37,701 bases of DNA from Desulfobulbaceae bacterium (GCA_019163135.1 JAFLKR010000172.1:1-37701), one strand, 5' to 3'. Positions 1-8,453 are shown, counted from the stretch's first letter. The notes: generated by a model from the letters alone, not told the origin. Numbers and translations: made by a program.

Positions 1-1218
1 GAACCGCAGGAAGTGCTTCCTCAAGCGGAGGCCATACTTAATCCGAAACAACAAGGGTGCACTTTTCCCTTCAGGCAGCTCGCTGGAGTGGGGGTCGCTT
101 TTTTCCTGACCATCGCCCTGCGCAAGGCCCTGGTGGAGAGCGGCCTTTTAACATTGAGCACGTTGCCCAATTTAAAAAAATACCTGGACCTGGTTGCGCT
201 CGGCACGGTCGCGGATGTGGTTCCCCTTGCTGGGGTTAATCGAATTTTAGTTCGCGCAGGACTTGAAGTTTTATCTGCAAAAAACCGTTATGGCATTCTT
301 TCTCTCTGTGAAAACTGTGGGATAGCTGACCATCAGGTCCTTGCAGAGGACATAGCATTCAAACTGGCTCCACGGATCAATGCTGCCGGACGATTGGGGC
401 AGCCACAAATAGCAGTCCGCTTGCTGGTGGCGGACGACATCGAGCAAGCCCGGCAACTGGCCAGTAAACTTGAACAGATGAACGGTGAAAGGAAACAACT
501 GGAGCTTGAAGTTCTGGAGGTTATTGAAGAACAGTGCCGGCAGCAGGTTGACGCCGGAGCGTACGGGTTGGTTGTTTATAAGGAAAAATGCCATCCAGGG
601 GTTTTGGGAATTATCGCGTCCAGAATTTCTGATCGATTCTGCCGACCTACGATCATATTCACTGATGATTACAACAGAGAGGAGGGGGGATTGAAAGGCT
701 CAGGAAGATCCGTGCCGGGTATAAATCTCTTTCAAGCCCTGGAGCGGTGTTCTGCCTGGATAGGGCAGTTTGGCGGCCATGCCATGGCTGTTGGCCTGAC
801 TATTAAAAAAATGCAACTGGAACATTTTGCACTTGAGTTCAATCTGCAGACGGCGCCCCCAACCACTGTTTTCATGCAAGGAGTCAGCATGCCGATTGAT
901 TTTCATTTTCAAAATAAAAAGATGCTGGGGCAGGATTTTGTCCAATCGCTACAACTGATGCAACCGTTTGGGGAAGGGAATCCGGAACCTGTTTTTTTAT
1001 TATCCCGAGAACAACTTCTTAATCCCAGAGCGGTCAAAGGTCATCTTGCTTTCCAGATTCGCACAGACCGGCAGGTTTTTCCTGGGATCGGCTTTCACCT
1101 GGCCGATCCGAACCGGAACTTCAATGAGCCTGTCGATCTGGTATTCCAATTAAAACGGTCCTGGTTTAAAGGGGTAGGGCGCGATCAGGTCCAAGCCCTC
1201 CGTCTCGTAGCCATTTGA
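1..1218 (+). CDS. recJ: RecJ, single-stranded-DNA-specific 5'-3' exonuclease (3' part only)
   Basis: The reading frame is open from base 1, so the gene starts before the window; 405 C-terminal codons are present and the GTG at 13 is an internal codon. RecJ degrades single-stranded DNA 5' to 3' in RecF-pathway recombination and mismatch repair in the cytoplasm. Visible family marks are the NPKQ...CTFPF and LAGVGVAF segments, then LVALGTVADVVPL (end of the DHH catalytic half), a linker helix, and the DHHA1 block with GLKGSGRS...GGHAMAVGL. The C-terminal ~100 residues fit the OB-like domain of RecJ. The DHH motif itself must lie upstream. Transcription continues rightward into a 202-base gap before purB. 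Identification is firm; only the N-terminus is missing. Confidence 0.93.
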   Translation, partial: EPQEVLPQAEAILNPKQQGCTFPFRQLAGVGVAFFLTIALRKALVESGLLTLSTLPNLKKYLDLVALGTVADVVPLAGVNRILVRAGLEVLSAKNRYGILSLCENCGIADHQVLAEDIAFKLAPRINAAGRLGQPQIAVRLLVADDIEQARQLASKLEQMNGERKQLELEVLEVIEEQCRQQVDAGAYGLVVYKEKCHPGVLGIIASRISDRFCRPTIIFTDDYNREEGGLKGSGRSVPGINLFQALERCSAWIGQFGGHAMAVGLTIKKMQLEHFALEFNLQTAPPTTVFMQGVSMPIDFHFQNKKMLGQDFVQSLQLMQPFGEGNPEPVFLLSREQLLNPRAVKGHLAFQIRTDRQVFPGIGFHLADPNRNFNEPVDLVFQLKRSWFKGVGRDQVQALRLVAI

Positions 1219-1242
1219 TATTATGGCAGATATAAAATTTAA

Positions 1243-1258
1243 CATAATATATATTATG
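1243..1258. repeat. 16-base perfect AT-rich palindrome between recJ and purB
   Basis: CATAATATATATTATG reads the same on both strands. It sits 25 bases after the recJ stop and about 160 bases before purB. It could be an operator half-site pair or simply AT-rich DNA; no regulator is visible here. Confidence 0.35.
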
Positions 1259-1296
1259 CGACATTTGAAAATGATGGTTTTAAAGCTGGTCCTGCG

Positions 1297-1318
1297 TCGA
1301 CATTGCTCGCAATGTCGA
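1297..1318. repeat. Hairpin, 9-bp stem with CTCG loop, upstream of purB
   Basis: TCGACATTG (1297-1305) and CAATGTCGA (1310-1318) are perfect inverted repeats around a four-base loop CTCG. No T-run follows on either strand, so it is not a standard Rho-independent terminator. It lies about 100 bases upstream of purB, in what would be its leader or promoter region. Confidence 0.45.
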
Positions 1319-1420
1319 TACACTGAAAAGATCCTTTGCGGCAGCAAATTGTTGAACTAATCATAGAAACAAGCTAAAGGCCCCACACTACCAAATCTCA
1401 TTCCACTAAGAGCACATCCT

Positions 1421-2863
1421 ATGAATCGCGACATTTACCAGGAACCCCTGGTTTCCCGTTACACCAGTCGAGCCATGCAGGAACTTTTTTCCGACCGTTT
1501 TAAGTTTACCCACTGGCGCAAATGCTGGGTGGCCTTGGCTGAAGCGCAGCATGAACTCGGCCTTGCCTCCGTGACCGCCGAGATGGTCGCTGAACTGAAA
1601 GCGCACGTAGAGGATGTTAATTACGACGTGGCTGCGGCCAAAGAACGTGAAATCCGTCACGATGTCATGGCGCATGTCTTTGCCTACGGCCAACAGTGCC
1701 CGCTCGCCGAGCCTATCATTCACCTCGGAGCGACTTCACAATTCGTAGTCTGCAACACCGACCTGCTTATCCAGAAACGGGGACTGCAGCTTATCAAACA
1801 ATCGCTCGTCAGGGTTATCGCTAACCTTGCCACCTTTTGCGCGCAATATAAAGACCTGGCTACGCTTGGCTTTACCCACTACCAACCAGCCCAGCCGACC
1901 ACGGTCGGTAAACGCAACACCCTGTATATTCAAGATTTATTGATGGACCTTGAGTATATTGAACATCTTGAAGAACAGATAAAAGCCAGGGGCGCCAAGG
2001 GAACTGTGGGCACCCAGGCGACCTTCATCGAACTCTTCAACGGCGATCACCAAAAAGTTAGAGAGCTCGACCGGAGGGTCTCTGAAAAAATAGGCTTCGA
2101 CACATTTTTTGCTGTAACTGGCCAGACTTACCCAAGAAAGCTGGACATGAAAACCTCGGAAACCTTGTCCGGGATCGGCGCCTCTGCTCATAAATTCGCA
2201 GTCGACCTTCGCCTGCTTTCTAATTTAAAAGTACAGGAAGAGCCTTTTGAAAATAAACAGGTCGGTAGTTCGGCCATGGCATATAAACGCAACCCGATGC
2301 GCTCGGAACGCATGACCGGACTAGCGAGAAAACTAATGGGGCTACCGGCCAACTTCGCGGCAACCGCCGCGAATCAATGGTTCGAGCGCACTTTGGACGA
2401 TTCGGCCATCCGGCGCATGGACTTGGCTCAAGCCTTTCTGTTGACCGACGCAATTTTAAAGTTGTATATAAACATAACCAACGATATGGTTGTGTATCCG
2501 AAACAAATAGAACGTCACCTTAGAGAAGAGCTCCCCTTTATGGCCACCGAAAAAATCTTGATGGCCTGCGTTGCGCGAGGAAAAAGCCGACAGGATATCC
2601 ACGAAGTTATCCGCGAGCATTCCGTGGCAGCCGGTCTCGATGTCAAGAATCAGGGCATTCATAACAATCTCATCGAGAGGCTGGCCGCTGACGATCGCAT
2701 TCCCTTTGACTATCAGGAACTCGACGGGCTACTGGGTAATTACCAGCAGTTCACCGGTCGTGCCGCCATGCAGACTACTGAATTCCTCGAGGAGGTCGTT
2801 GCTCCGGTGCTTGACAAGTACAAACATTTTTCCGGTGATATTGACGCTTCTTTAAGCGTTTGA
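1421..2863 (+). CDS. purB: Adenylosuccinate lyase
   Basis: PurB removes fumarate from SAICAR and from adenylosuccinate, so it acts in both IMP synthesis and AMP formation. The 480-residue protein carries the fumarase/aspartase superfamily signature GSSAMAYKRNP at about 282-292 (catalytic loop) and the general-acid/base region FTHYQPAQPTT at 151-161; HLGATS near 101 is a further conserved substrate loop. The length is at the long end of the range, closer to the eukaryote-like PurB type. The ATG at 1421 is preceded only by a weak purine stretch (TAAGAG). It heads a run of same-strand genes; purC, another purine gene, lies 3.7 kb downstream on the other strand. No frame damage is visible. Confidence 0.95.
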   Translation: MNRDIYQEPLVSRYTSRAMQELFSDRFKFTHWRKCWVALAEAQHELGLASVTAEMVAELKAHVEDVNYDVAAAKEREIRHDVMAHVFAYGQQCPLAEPIIHLGATSQFVVCNTDLLIQKRGLQLIKQSLVRVIANLATFCAQYKDLATLGFTHYQPAQPTTVGKRNTLYIQDLLMDLEYIEHLEEQIKARGAKGTVGTQATFIELFNGDHQKVRELDRRVSEKIGFDTFFAVTGQTYPRKLDMKTSETLSGIGASAHKFAVDLRLLSNLKVQEEPFENKQVGSSAMAYKRNPMRSERMTGLARKLMGLPANFAATAANQWFERTLDDSAIRRMDLAQAFLLTDAILKLYINITNDMVVYPKQIERHLREELPFMATEKILMACVARGKSRQDIHEVIREHSVAAGLDVKNQGIHNNLIERLAADDRIPFDYQELDGLLGNYQQFTGRAAMQTTEFLEEVVAPVLDKYKHFSGDIDASLSV

Positions 2864-2891
2864 TTTTACAACTTCATGTGTTGCGTAAACT

Positions 2892-3107
2892 ATGAACATC
2901 TCGCCTGCCATCGTTGAGTGTTACCTGCTCATTCGTCCCGAAAAAATCAGTTGGTTGCGGTTTATACTCGAAGGCTATGACGGACTCGCTATTCTGACCA
3001 CGATTTCCGCAGCATCCGGCCTGGTGCGTCTCCAGACTCTTGCTCCTCGTTTTGACGAAACCATGCACCTGGTCGACGCCTTGGCGGGCGACTTGACCCA
3101 GTTTTAA
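2892..3107 (+). CDS. DUF4911 family small protein
   Basis: A 71-residue protein, 28 bases after purB and 48 before miaB. It matches my recollection of the DUF4911 family of Desulfobacterota: a short N-terminal strand, then the pattern ISWLRFILEGYDGLA, a variable turn and a C-terminal helix (about 50-68). Function is unknown. The sequence shows no signal peptide, membrane segment or metal-binding Cys/His cluster, so it is probably a small cytosolic alpha/beta protein. Its position directly before miaB could mean a tRNA- or translation-related job, but that is inference from neighbourhood only. Confidence 0.75.
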   Translation: MNISPAIVECYLLIRPEKISWLRFILEGYDGLAILTTISAASGLVRLQTLAPRFDETMHLVDALAGDLTQF

Positions 3108-3155
3108 CCTCACCTGCAACCTTAATAAGGGAACCTATCCTTTCGTAATAATGTC

Positions 3156-4511
3156 ATGAGTAAAAGCCTCTATATCAAAACCTTTGGCTGCCAGATGAAC
3201 GAACGCGACTCCGAGATCATCGAGCAACTCCTGGCTCAAGAGGGATATGTCCCGGCTGATCGCGCCGAAGGTGCCGATGTGGTCTTGATCAACACCTGCA
3301 GTATCAGGGAAAAAGCCGAGCAAAAGGTTTTTAGCCTGCTCGGACAGTTGCGGGACGAAAAAGCACGCAATCCATCGCTGCTGCTGGGAGTTATCGGATG
3401 TGTCGCTCAACAGGAGGGTGAGCGTATCCGGGACCGGATGCCGCATGTGGACCTGATTGTCGGTACTCAGCAAATCTACCGCTTGCCGGAAATGCTCGCT
3501 CGCCTCGAGCAACGGGTTACCTCCAGGGAGATCGCCATTAACCTTGAGGCTTCTTTTCATATTCCGCCCTTCCAAAAGCTCCTCGTTAACGCCTCGCCCT
3601 TCCCTGCCTCCTCTGGGTTTAAACGATTTGTCACTATCATGCAGGGGTGCAATAACTATTGCAGTTATTGCGTGGTTCCCGGCACACGAGGTCGCGAGAT
3701 CAGTCGGCCCATGGCTGACATAATCGAAGAGGTGGAGATTCTGGCTAGTCAGGGGGTCAAGGAAATCACCCTGCTCGGGCAAAATGTCAACTCCTACGGC
3801 CTAACTAACCCGGTCGCTGACTTAACGGTCTCTTTTCCTGAACTGCTCCGCCGGGTGGCGTCCATCAATGGGTTGCAGCGACTCCGCTTCACCACCTCCC
3901 ACCCCAAGGACCTTTCGGAAGACCTCATGCGTTGTTTTGCCGAGATCGACATCCTTTGTCCCCATTTTCATCTCCCGGTGCAATCGGGGTCCAATGCCGT
4001 CCTGAAACGGATGAATCGAAAATATACCATTGAAACCTATTTGGAGAAAGTGGCAGGACTCCGTCGTTTTTGTCCTGAAATCGCTCTGGCAACCGACATC
4101 ATTGTCGGGTTTCCCGGGGAAACCGAAGAGGATTTTCAGGCAACCCTGGAATTGTTATCCTTGGTCCGTTTTCACGGTTCGTTTTCCTTTAAATACTCGG
4201 ATCGACCCCACACTCATTCTGTTAATTTTCTTGACAAGATTCCCGAAGAGGTCAAAAGTAGACGATTGCTGGCATTCCAAACCCTGCAGGATGCCATTGG
4301 CTTGGAACGTAATGCTGAATGCATCGACAAGGAAGTTGAGGTTATGCTTGAAGTTTGTGCCGGAGATGATTGCAAAGGGCGCACGCCTGCCCACCAGATG
4401 GTCCATTTTAACAGGCAGGGGTTACCACTTGCCCCGGGAGACCTGGTGACCGTTAAAATTAATCAGGCCGGCAAACACTCGCTCAAGGGCGATATTCATT
4501 TAAAACATTAA
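3156..4511 (+). CDS. miaB: MiaB, tRNA-2-methylthio-N6-dimethylallyladenosine synthase
   Basis: MiaB adds a methylthio group to i6A37 of tRNAs reading UNN codons, using two [4Fe-4S] clusters and SAM. The 451-residue protein has the three N-terminal UPF0004 cysteines at C12, C48 and C82, which hold the auxiliary cluster, and the radical SAM triad CNNYCSYC at C165, C169 and C172. The GTRGREISR motif after the triad is typical of MiaB rather than RimO or MtaB. The C-terminal ~65 residues fit a TRAM RNA-binding domain. Full length, no anomalies. It follows the DUF4911 gene by 48 bases and precedes the PHP gene by 34, consistent with one transcript. Confidence 0.96.
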   Translation: MSKSLYIKTFGCQMNERDSEIIEQLLAQEGYVPADRAEGADVVLINTCSIREKAEQKVFSLLGQLRDEKARNPSLLLGVIGCVAQQEGERIRDRMPHVDLIVGTQQIYRLPEMLARLEQRVTSREIAINLEASFHIPPFQKLLVNASPFPASSGFKRFVTIMQGCNNYCSYCVVPGTRGREISRPMADIIEEVEILASQGVKEITLLGQNVNSYGLTNPVADLTVSFPELLRRVASINGLQRLRFTTSHPKDLSEDLMRCFAEIDILCPHFHLPVQSGSNAVLKRMNRKYTIETYLEKVAGLRRFCPEIALATDIIVGFPGETEEDFQATLELLSLVRFHGSFSFKYSDRPHTHSVNFLDKIPEEVKSRRLLAFQTLQDAIGLERNAECIDKEVEVMLEVCAGDDCKGRTPAHQMVHFNRQGLPLAPGDLVTVKINQAGKHSLKGDIHLKH

Positions 4512-4545
4512 TTTACTTCATTAAACTACTGCAAGAGCGACGTAA

Positions 4546-5202
4546 ATGATTGATCTGCACACGCACACTTTTTTTAGCGATGGAGCCCTGGTGCCATCCG
4601 AGCATGTTCGGCGGGTTGAAATCCTCGGGTACGAGGCGATTGCCATCACCGACCATGCCGATTCCTCCAACCTGCACCTGCTGATCCCTAATCTTATCAA
4701 AGTCGCCCGTGATCTCAACTCGGTCAACACCACCCGGTTGATTGTCGGAGTCGAGTTGACCCATGTCCCCCCTGCCCTCATCGCCCCTCTGGCCGCGGAA
4801 GCGCGGGCCCTCGGCGCCCAAATCATTGTGGTTCACGGCGAAACCCCCGTGGAACCAGTGTTGCCGGGAACTAATCGGGCCGCTCTGGAGGCCGACATTG
4901 ACCTTCTCGCCCACCCTGGTTTCATTACCGAAGAAGAGGCCGCTCTGGCCGCCAGAAAAAATATTCTGCTGGAACTTTCCGGCCGGAAAGGACATTGCTT
5001 GACCAATGGACATGTGGCAAAAATGGCGGAGAAAACCGGCGCTCTCCTGGCTATCAACGCTGACGCGCATACTCCCGGTGATTTCCTGACTGCCGAGATG
5101 GCCGAAAAAGTGGGTTTGGGCGCCGGACTCAGCAAGGAGCGCTACCTGCAGGTTCGCCGCAATATGGTAGACCTGGTGCGCAGACTCAAGCCGCTCGCCT
5201 GA
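4546..5202 (+). CDS. PHP-domain phosphoesterase (histidinol-phosphatase-like)
   Basis: A 218-residue PHP-domain protein. Metal-binding motifs of the PHP fold are all present: DLHTHT at 3-8, ITDHAD near 38, GVELTH near 66, HGE near 99, LLAHPGF near 124 and NADAHTP near 169. PHP proteins hydrolyse phosphate esters with two or three metal ions; this short form is often called histidinol-phosphatase-domain protein, but the real substrate is unknown and no histidine genes are near. It starts at ATG 4546, 34 bases after miaB. Cytosolic, no signal peptide. Membership in the fold is firm; the reaction is not. Confidence 0.85.
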   Translation: MIDLHTHTFFSDGALVPSEHVRRVEILGYEAIAITDHADSSNLHLLIPNLIKVARDLNSVNTTRLIVGVELTHVPPALIAPLAAEARALGAQIIVVHGETPVEPVLPGTNRAALEADIDLLAHPGFITEEEAALAARKNILLELSGRKGHCLTNGHVAKMAEKTGALLAINADAHTPGDFLTAEMAEKVGLGAGLSKERYLQVRRNMVDLVRRLKPLA

Positions 5203-5301
5203 GTTTACCCGGGCCAACTCGGCCGCCACACGAAAAAATTTCTGAATCCGCGCCCCACGAAAACGCGGTCCTCATTAACAATCATTCTGGATTTGCACCC
5301 C

Positions 5302-6171
5302 ATGCACTATCAGGGAACTATTTATCGGCCCCCCAGCGAGGCCGGCAGTATCTTGCTGCAGGTCACTACCGGCTGTTCCCATAACAAATGCAGCTTTTGC
5401 GGGATGTACAAAGGGCAGCGCTTCACAATCAAACCCGAGGATCAGATCCTTGCGGACATTGATTTTGCCGCCGCTCATTATCCCCAGGCGCGCCGTCTTT
5501 TTCTTTGTGATGGCGACGCCCTGATTCTGCCCCAGGAACGACTGCTGACCATTCTTGAGCGGATCGAAACCCGTTTGCCCCTGATCACCAGGGTGGGTAT
5601 TTATGCCAACGCCAAAAGTTTGCGGTCAAAATCGATAATGGAACTGCAGGAATTGCACCGACATGGGCTCGGCATTGTCTACATGGGGCTGGAAAGCGGA
5701 GATGATCCGACCCTTGCAGCGATGCACAAAGGCGCCACCGTCGCCGAGATGATTGAAACCGGTACCAAGGCCCGGCGCGCCGGGCTGCAATTATCCGTCA
5801 CCGTCCTGCTCGGCATCGCCGGGCCTGAGCGCTCAAGTCTCCATGCCGCAGCAACCGGTCGGGTCTTGAGTGCCCTTGACCCCGAGTATGTTGGGGCATT
5901 GAGCCTAATGCTGGAACCGGGAACTAATCTGTACAGCGAGTACCAGGCTGGCCGGTTCGCCATGCCGGAACCCTTGGCGATCCTGCAGGAACTGCGGACC
6001 ATGATAGCGAACACCGAACTCAGCCAAGGGCTGTTTCATGCCAACCATGCTTCCAACTATCTGCCGATCCGGGCCAAACTCCCTGTAGAAAAAGCCGAGA
6101 CCCTCGCCTTGCTCGACCAGGCCATAGCCGGAAAGATGGCATTGAAACCGGAACACCTCAGGGCGCTTTAA
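5302..6171 (+). CDS. Radical SAM protein of unknown function
   Basis: The protein starts best at ATG 5302; an upstream in-frame TTG at 5293 is less likely. It has 289 residues. The cluster motif is CSHNKCSFC at C25, C30 and C33, i.e. CX4CX2C rather than the usual CX3CX2C, followed by GMYKGQRF. A GLESGDD segment near 130 fits the SAM-binding GxIxGxxE-type region of the COG1032/HemN-like group. The N-terminal YRPPSEA motif is shared by a family of similar-length bacterial and archaeal radical SAM proteins that I recall without assigned function. It lies 100 bases after the PHP gene on the same strand. The substrate cannot be deduced. Confidence 0.85.
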   Translation: MHYQGTIYRPPSEAGSILLQVTTGCSHNKCSFCGMYKGQRFTIKPEDQILADIDFAAAHYPQARRLFLCDGDALILPQERLLTILERIETRLPLITRVGIYANAKSLRSKSIMELQELHRHGLGIVYMGLESGDDPTLAAMHKGATVAEMIETGTKARRAGLQLSVTVLLGIAGPERSSLHAAATGRVLSALDPEYVGALSLMLEPGTNLYSEYQAGRFAMPEPLAILQELRTMIANTELSQGLFHANHASNYLPIRAKLPVEKAETLALLDQAIAGKMALKPEHLRAL

Positions 6172-6221
6172 TCGTTCCTCTGCCTCCCCGTATCATCTTA
6201 ACTCACGCGAGTATATTGGAT

Positions 6222-6476
6222 ATGCCCACCCCACTAACCGAAGGCCAAAAAATTGCCACCATCAACACCGAATATATTGAAATGGACAAGTTGCTCAAAC
6301 GCGAAGACCTCGCGGCCAGCGGCGGTGAGGCCAGATATCAGATCAGTCAGGGGCTGGTGGCGGTCAACGGTGTTCAGGAAATGAGGAAACGACGGAAGCT
6401 CTATGCAGGCGATGTGGTCTGCTTTGCTGGGGTCGAAATTCGGGTTGAAAAAGAACAACCTCCTGTTTCGCACTGA
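6222..6476 (+). CDS. YbcJ-type S4 RNA-binding protein
   Basis: An 84-residue S4-domain protein, started at ATG 6222 (a TTG two codons upstream is the alternative). The fold is shown by MDKLLKREDLAASGGEARY, then ISQGLVAVNGVQEMRKRRKL, then AGDVVCFAG, the helix-helix-strand layout of the S4 domain that binds structured RNA. Length and layout match the E. coli YbcJ family of ribosome-associated small proteins. Role here: probably ribosome or rRNA binding (inference). Its last codons also form one arm of the purC terminator hairpin at 6457-6499. Confidence 0.85.
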   Translation: MPTPLTEGQKIATINTEYIEMDKLLKREDLAASGGEARYQISQGLVAVNGVQEMRKRRKLYAGDVVCFAGVEIRVEKEQPPVSH

Positions 6477-6499
6477 TTTTACAAACGAAACAGGAGGTT
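6448..6499 (-). terminator. Rho-independent terminator of purC, inside the S4 gene end
   Basis: AACCTCCTGTTTCG (6457-6470) and CGAAACAGGAGGTT (6486-6499) form a perfect 14-bp stem with a 15-base loop. Read leftward, the stem is followed by GTTCTTTTTC, giving the U-tract for purC transcripts. Read rightward there is no T-run, so it is at best a weak stop for the S4 transcript. The left arm codes for the last residues of the S4 protein. Confidence 0.75.
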
Positions 6500-6518
6500 C
6501 TGTGGTGAAGATTACGGC

Positions 6519-7409
6519 CTAGCGGGTGAGTTTTTGTTGCGCCTCGAGGTAACGGCTTTTGGTCTTTTCCAGAATCTCTGCCGGTACAGTCGGGGGCGGT
6601 GGCTGCTTGTTCCAGTCGATAGAGCTGAGATAATCGCGCAGGAATTGTTTGTCAAAGCTCGGCTGACCTTGCCCGAGGGTGTATTGGTCCTCTGGCCAGA
6701 AACGGGAGGAATCCGGGGTCAAGACCTCATCAATCAGCAGCAGAGTATCGCCGATCATCCCTAACTCAAATTTGGTGTCGGCAATGATAATTCCCTTGGT
6801 ACGGGCATAATCGGCGGCTCGTTGATAGAGTTTGACGCTGACTTCGGCCATTTGGTCGGTCAGTTCCCGGCCTACCAGTTCCCGCATCCGCTCAATCGAA
6901 ATGTTTTCATCATGCAACCCCTGCTCCGCCTTGGTGGAGGGGGTGAACAACGGCTCGGGAAACTTTTCGGATTCGCGCATCCCCTTGGGCAGTCTAAAGC
7001 CGCAGACCGTGGGGTTTTTTTGATACGCGCTCCAGAACGAACCGGAAAGATACCCGCGAACAATACACTCGATTGGCACCACCTCGGTCCGCTTGACCAG
7101 CATCGATCGCCCTTCCAGTTGCCTGCGGTACGGACGACAGATGGCGGGGAACTGATCGACATCAGCGCTGATCAGGTGGTTGGGGATAATATCACTCAGC
7201 AATCCGAACCAGAATAGGGAAATTTCAGTCAAAACCTTGCCCTTGCCGGGGATAGGGTCGGCCATGACCACATCGTAGGCGGAAATCCGGTCGGTGGCCA
7301 CCATCAGCAGTTTATCGTCATGGCCGGGAATCTCGTACATATCCCTGACCTTGCCCCGATGTAATAATTTCAAATCCGGACACTCGGTGGTGATCACAGC
7401 ATCACTCAT
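6519..7409 (-). CDS. purC: Phosphoribosylaminoimidazole-succinocarboxamide synthase
   Basis: PurC (SAICAR synthetase) joins aspartate to CAIR using ATP in purine synthesis; its product is a PurB substrate. The 296-residue protein shows HRGKVRDMYE near 17 (nucleotide loop), ATDRISAYDVVM near 38, GKVLTEISLFWF near 57, EVVPIECIVRGYLSGS near 108 and DTKFELG near 211, all hallmarks of PurC. It is transcribed leftward, convergent with the S4 gene 42 bases away, and ends at the hairpin at 6448-6499. It is separated from the Hsp20 genes by a 174-base divergent region. Length is normal for the ~290-300-residue type. Confidence 0.96.
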   Translation of the reverse strand: MSDAVITTECPDLKLLHRGKVRDMYEIPGHDDKLLMVATDRISAYDVVMADPIPGKGKVLTEISLFWFGLLSDIIPNHLISADVDQFPAICRPYRRQLEGRSMLVKRTEVVPIECIVRGYLSGSFWSAYQKNPTVCGFRLPKGMRESEKFPEPLFTPSTKAEQGLHDENISIERMRELVGRELTDQMAEVSVKLYQRAADYARTKGIIIADTKFELGMIGDTLLLIDEVLTPDSSRFWPEDQYTLGQGQPSFDKQFLRDYLSSIDWNKQPPPPTVPAEILEKTKSRYLEAQQKLTR

Positions 7410-7511
7410 CTCTTCACTCCCTGATACTATTGATTAAACAAAACTGGTCTGCATCGCTGCAGTTGCTATCCAGGCTAAAAAAACAACCAACTTTACCGAC
7501 TGCCTGCATCC

Positions 7512-7539
7512 TTGACAACTTGTTCCGACATCTTACTAT
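7512..7539 (+). promoter_or_regulatory. Sigma-70-type promoter of the hsp20 pair
   Basis: TTGACA at 7512-7517 is a perfect -35 box, with a 16-base spacer to TACTAT at 7534-7539 (-10, 4 of 6 consensus bases). It ends 44 bases before the first Hsp20 start, whose Shine-Dalgarno AAGGAGAGG is strong. No CIRCE inverted repeat and no sigma-32 -10 element (CCCCAT-like) was seen, so heat control is not evident from this region. Confidence 0.55.
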
Positions 7540-7583
7540 TTTTTATCATTTAAAACCATAACCCTTACAAGGAGAGGTGCAGC

Positions 7584-8042
7584 ATGGCATTTATACGATT
7601 TGCAGATCGACCGGCTTTCCGTAATCCCTGGGCTGAATTTGAACGGATTCGCCAAGGGCTCGATGAACTCTCCCGAACCTATGTTGACCAAGGGAAAACA
7701 CAAAGTCGAGCCAATGTCTATCCAGCCCTTAATATTTACGAGGAAACCGATCGATTGATCGTCACCGCTGAGTTGCCCGGTGTCAAGGCCCAGAACCTGG
7801 AACTATCCATTGAAGGAGAAACGCTCAACCTCCAGGGGAAACGGGACAACAAACAGAGTGAACCCGGCATTTCCTATCATCGCCGCGAGATTGAATCCGG
7901 CAGTTTCAGTCGGGCGCTCACCCTGCCGGTCAAGGTCGATGCGGAACAGATCGGTGCCAAACTCAGCAACGGCATTCTCACTATCACCCTGATGAAGGCT
8001 TCGGCCGTTACTCCCCGTCAGATCAAAGTCAGCGCCGAATAG
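7584..8042 (+). CDS. Hsp20/alpha-crystallin small heat-shock protein (first of pair)
   Basis: A 152-residue ATP-independent holdase chaperone that keeps unfolding proteins soluble in the cytoplasm. The N-terminal arm (1-45) is followed by the alpha-crystallin domain (about 48-145), with LIVTAELPGVKAQNLELSIE and the closing signature AKLSNGILTITL, the A-x-x-x-N-G-(V/I)-L motif. The C-terminal tail is short (RQIKVSAE) and holds the I-x-V element used for oligomerisation. The Shine-Dalgarno AAGGAGAGG lies 6-7 bases before ATG. The second Hsp20 gene follows after 12 bases. Confidence 0.93.
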   Translation: MAFIRFADRPAFRNPWAEFERIRQGLDELSRTYVDQGKTQSRANVYPALNIYEETDRLIVTAELPGVKAQNLELSIEGETLNLQGKRDNKQSEPGISYHRREIESGSFSRALTLPVKVDAEQIGAKLSNGILTITLMKASAVTPRQIKVSAE

Positions 8043-8054
8043 GAGGGCCATCCG

Positions 8055-8453
8055 ATGACTGAACAGGAATTGAAGATCCAAGAGAAGAAAACAGCCAATC
8101 CGGGCGACGAAACCACCAAGAACGAAGCCTGTTTTGCCCCGCATGTGGATATTTTCGAGACCGATAAGGACGTGACCGTAATTGCCGATATGCCGGGTGT
8201 GACCACCGAGGGGGTCGATCTTTCCTTGGAAGATAACATCCTCACCATTCAAGGAAATCGAGTTTTACAGAAACAACCGGGACGGATTTTACTTGAGGAG
8301 TATGAAAGCGGCCATTACCTGCGACGTTTTACGGTTGCTGAAACTATTGATCAGGAGAAGATCGAAGCTTCGTTGAACGATGGGGTCTTGCGGGTGCGGC
8401 TCCCCAAAACCGGCCCGGCGCAGCCGAAAAAGATTGAAGTTAAAATGGGCTGA
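8055..8453 (+). CDS. Hsp20/alpha-crystallin small heat-shock protein (second of pair)
   Basis: A 132-residue paralogue of the preceding Hsp20. Its N-terminal arm is charged and lysine-rich (KIQEKKTANPGDETTKNE), and the alpha-crystallin domain runs from about 33 to 127. Key segments are VTVIADMPGVTTEGVDLSLE, YLRRFTV and the signature ASLNDGVLRVRLPK. The tail KKIEVKMG carries the I-x-V-type anchor. The start is set by AGGAGGG just upstream of ATG 8055, 12 bases after the first gene stop. Tandem Hsp20 pairs with different arms commonly co-assemble; that these two do so is inference. Confidence 0.93.
   Translation: MTEQELKIQEKKTANPGDETTKNEACFAPHVDIFETDKDVTVIADMPGVTTEGVDLSLEDNILTIQGNRVLQKQPGRILLEEYESGHYLRRFTVAETIDQEKIEASLNDGVLRVRLPKTGPAQPKKIEVKMG

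Noticed and set aside
3135-3782. A 215-codon leftward frame opposite miaB
   Set aside because: miaB is unmistakable on the other strand, and the antisense product resembles nothing.
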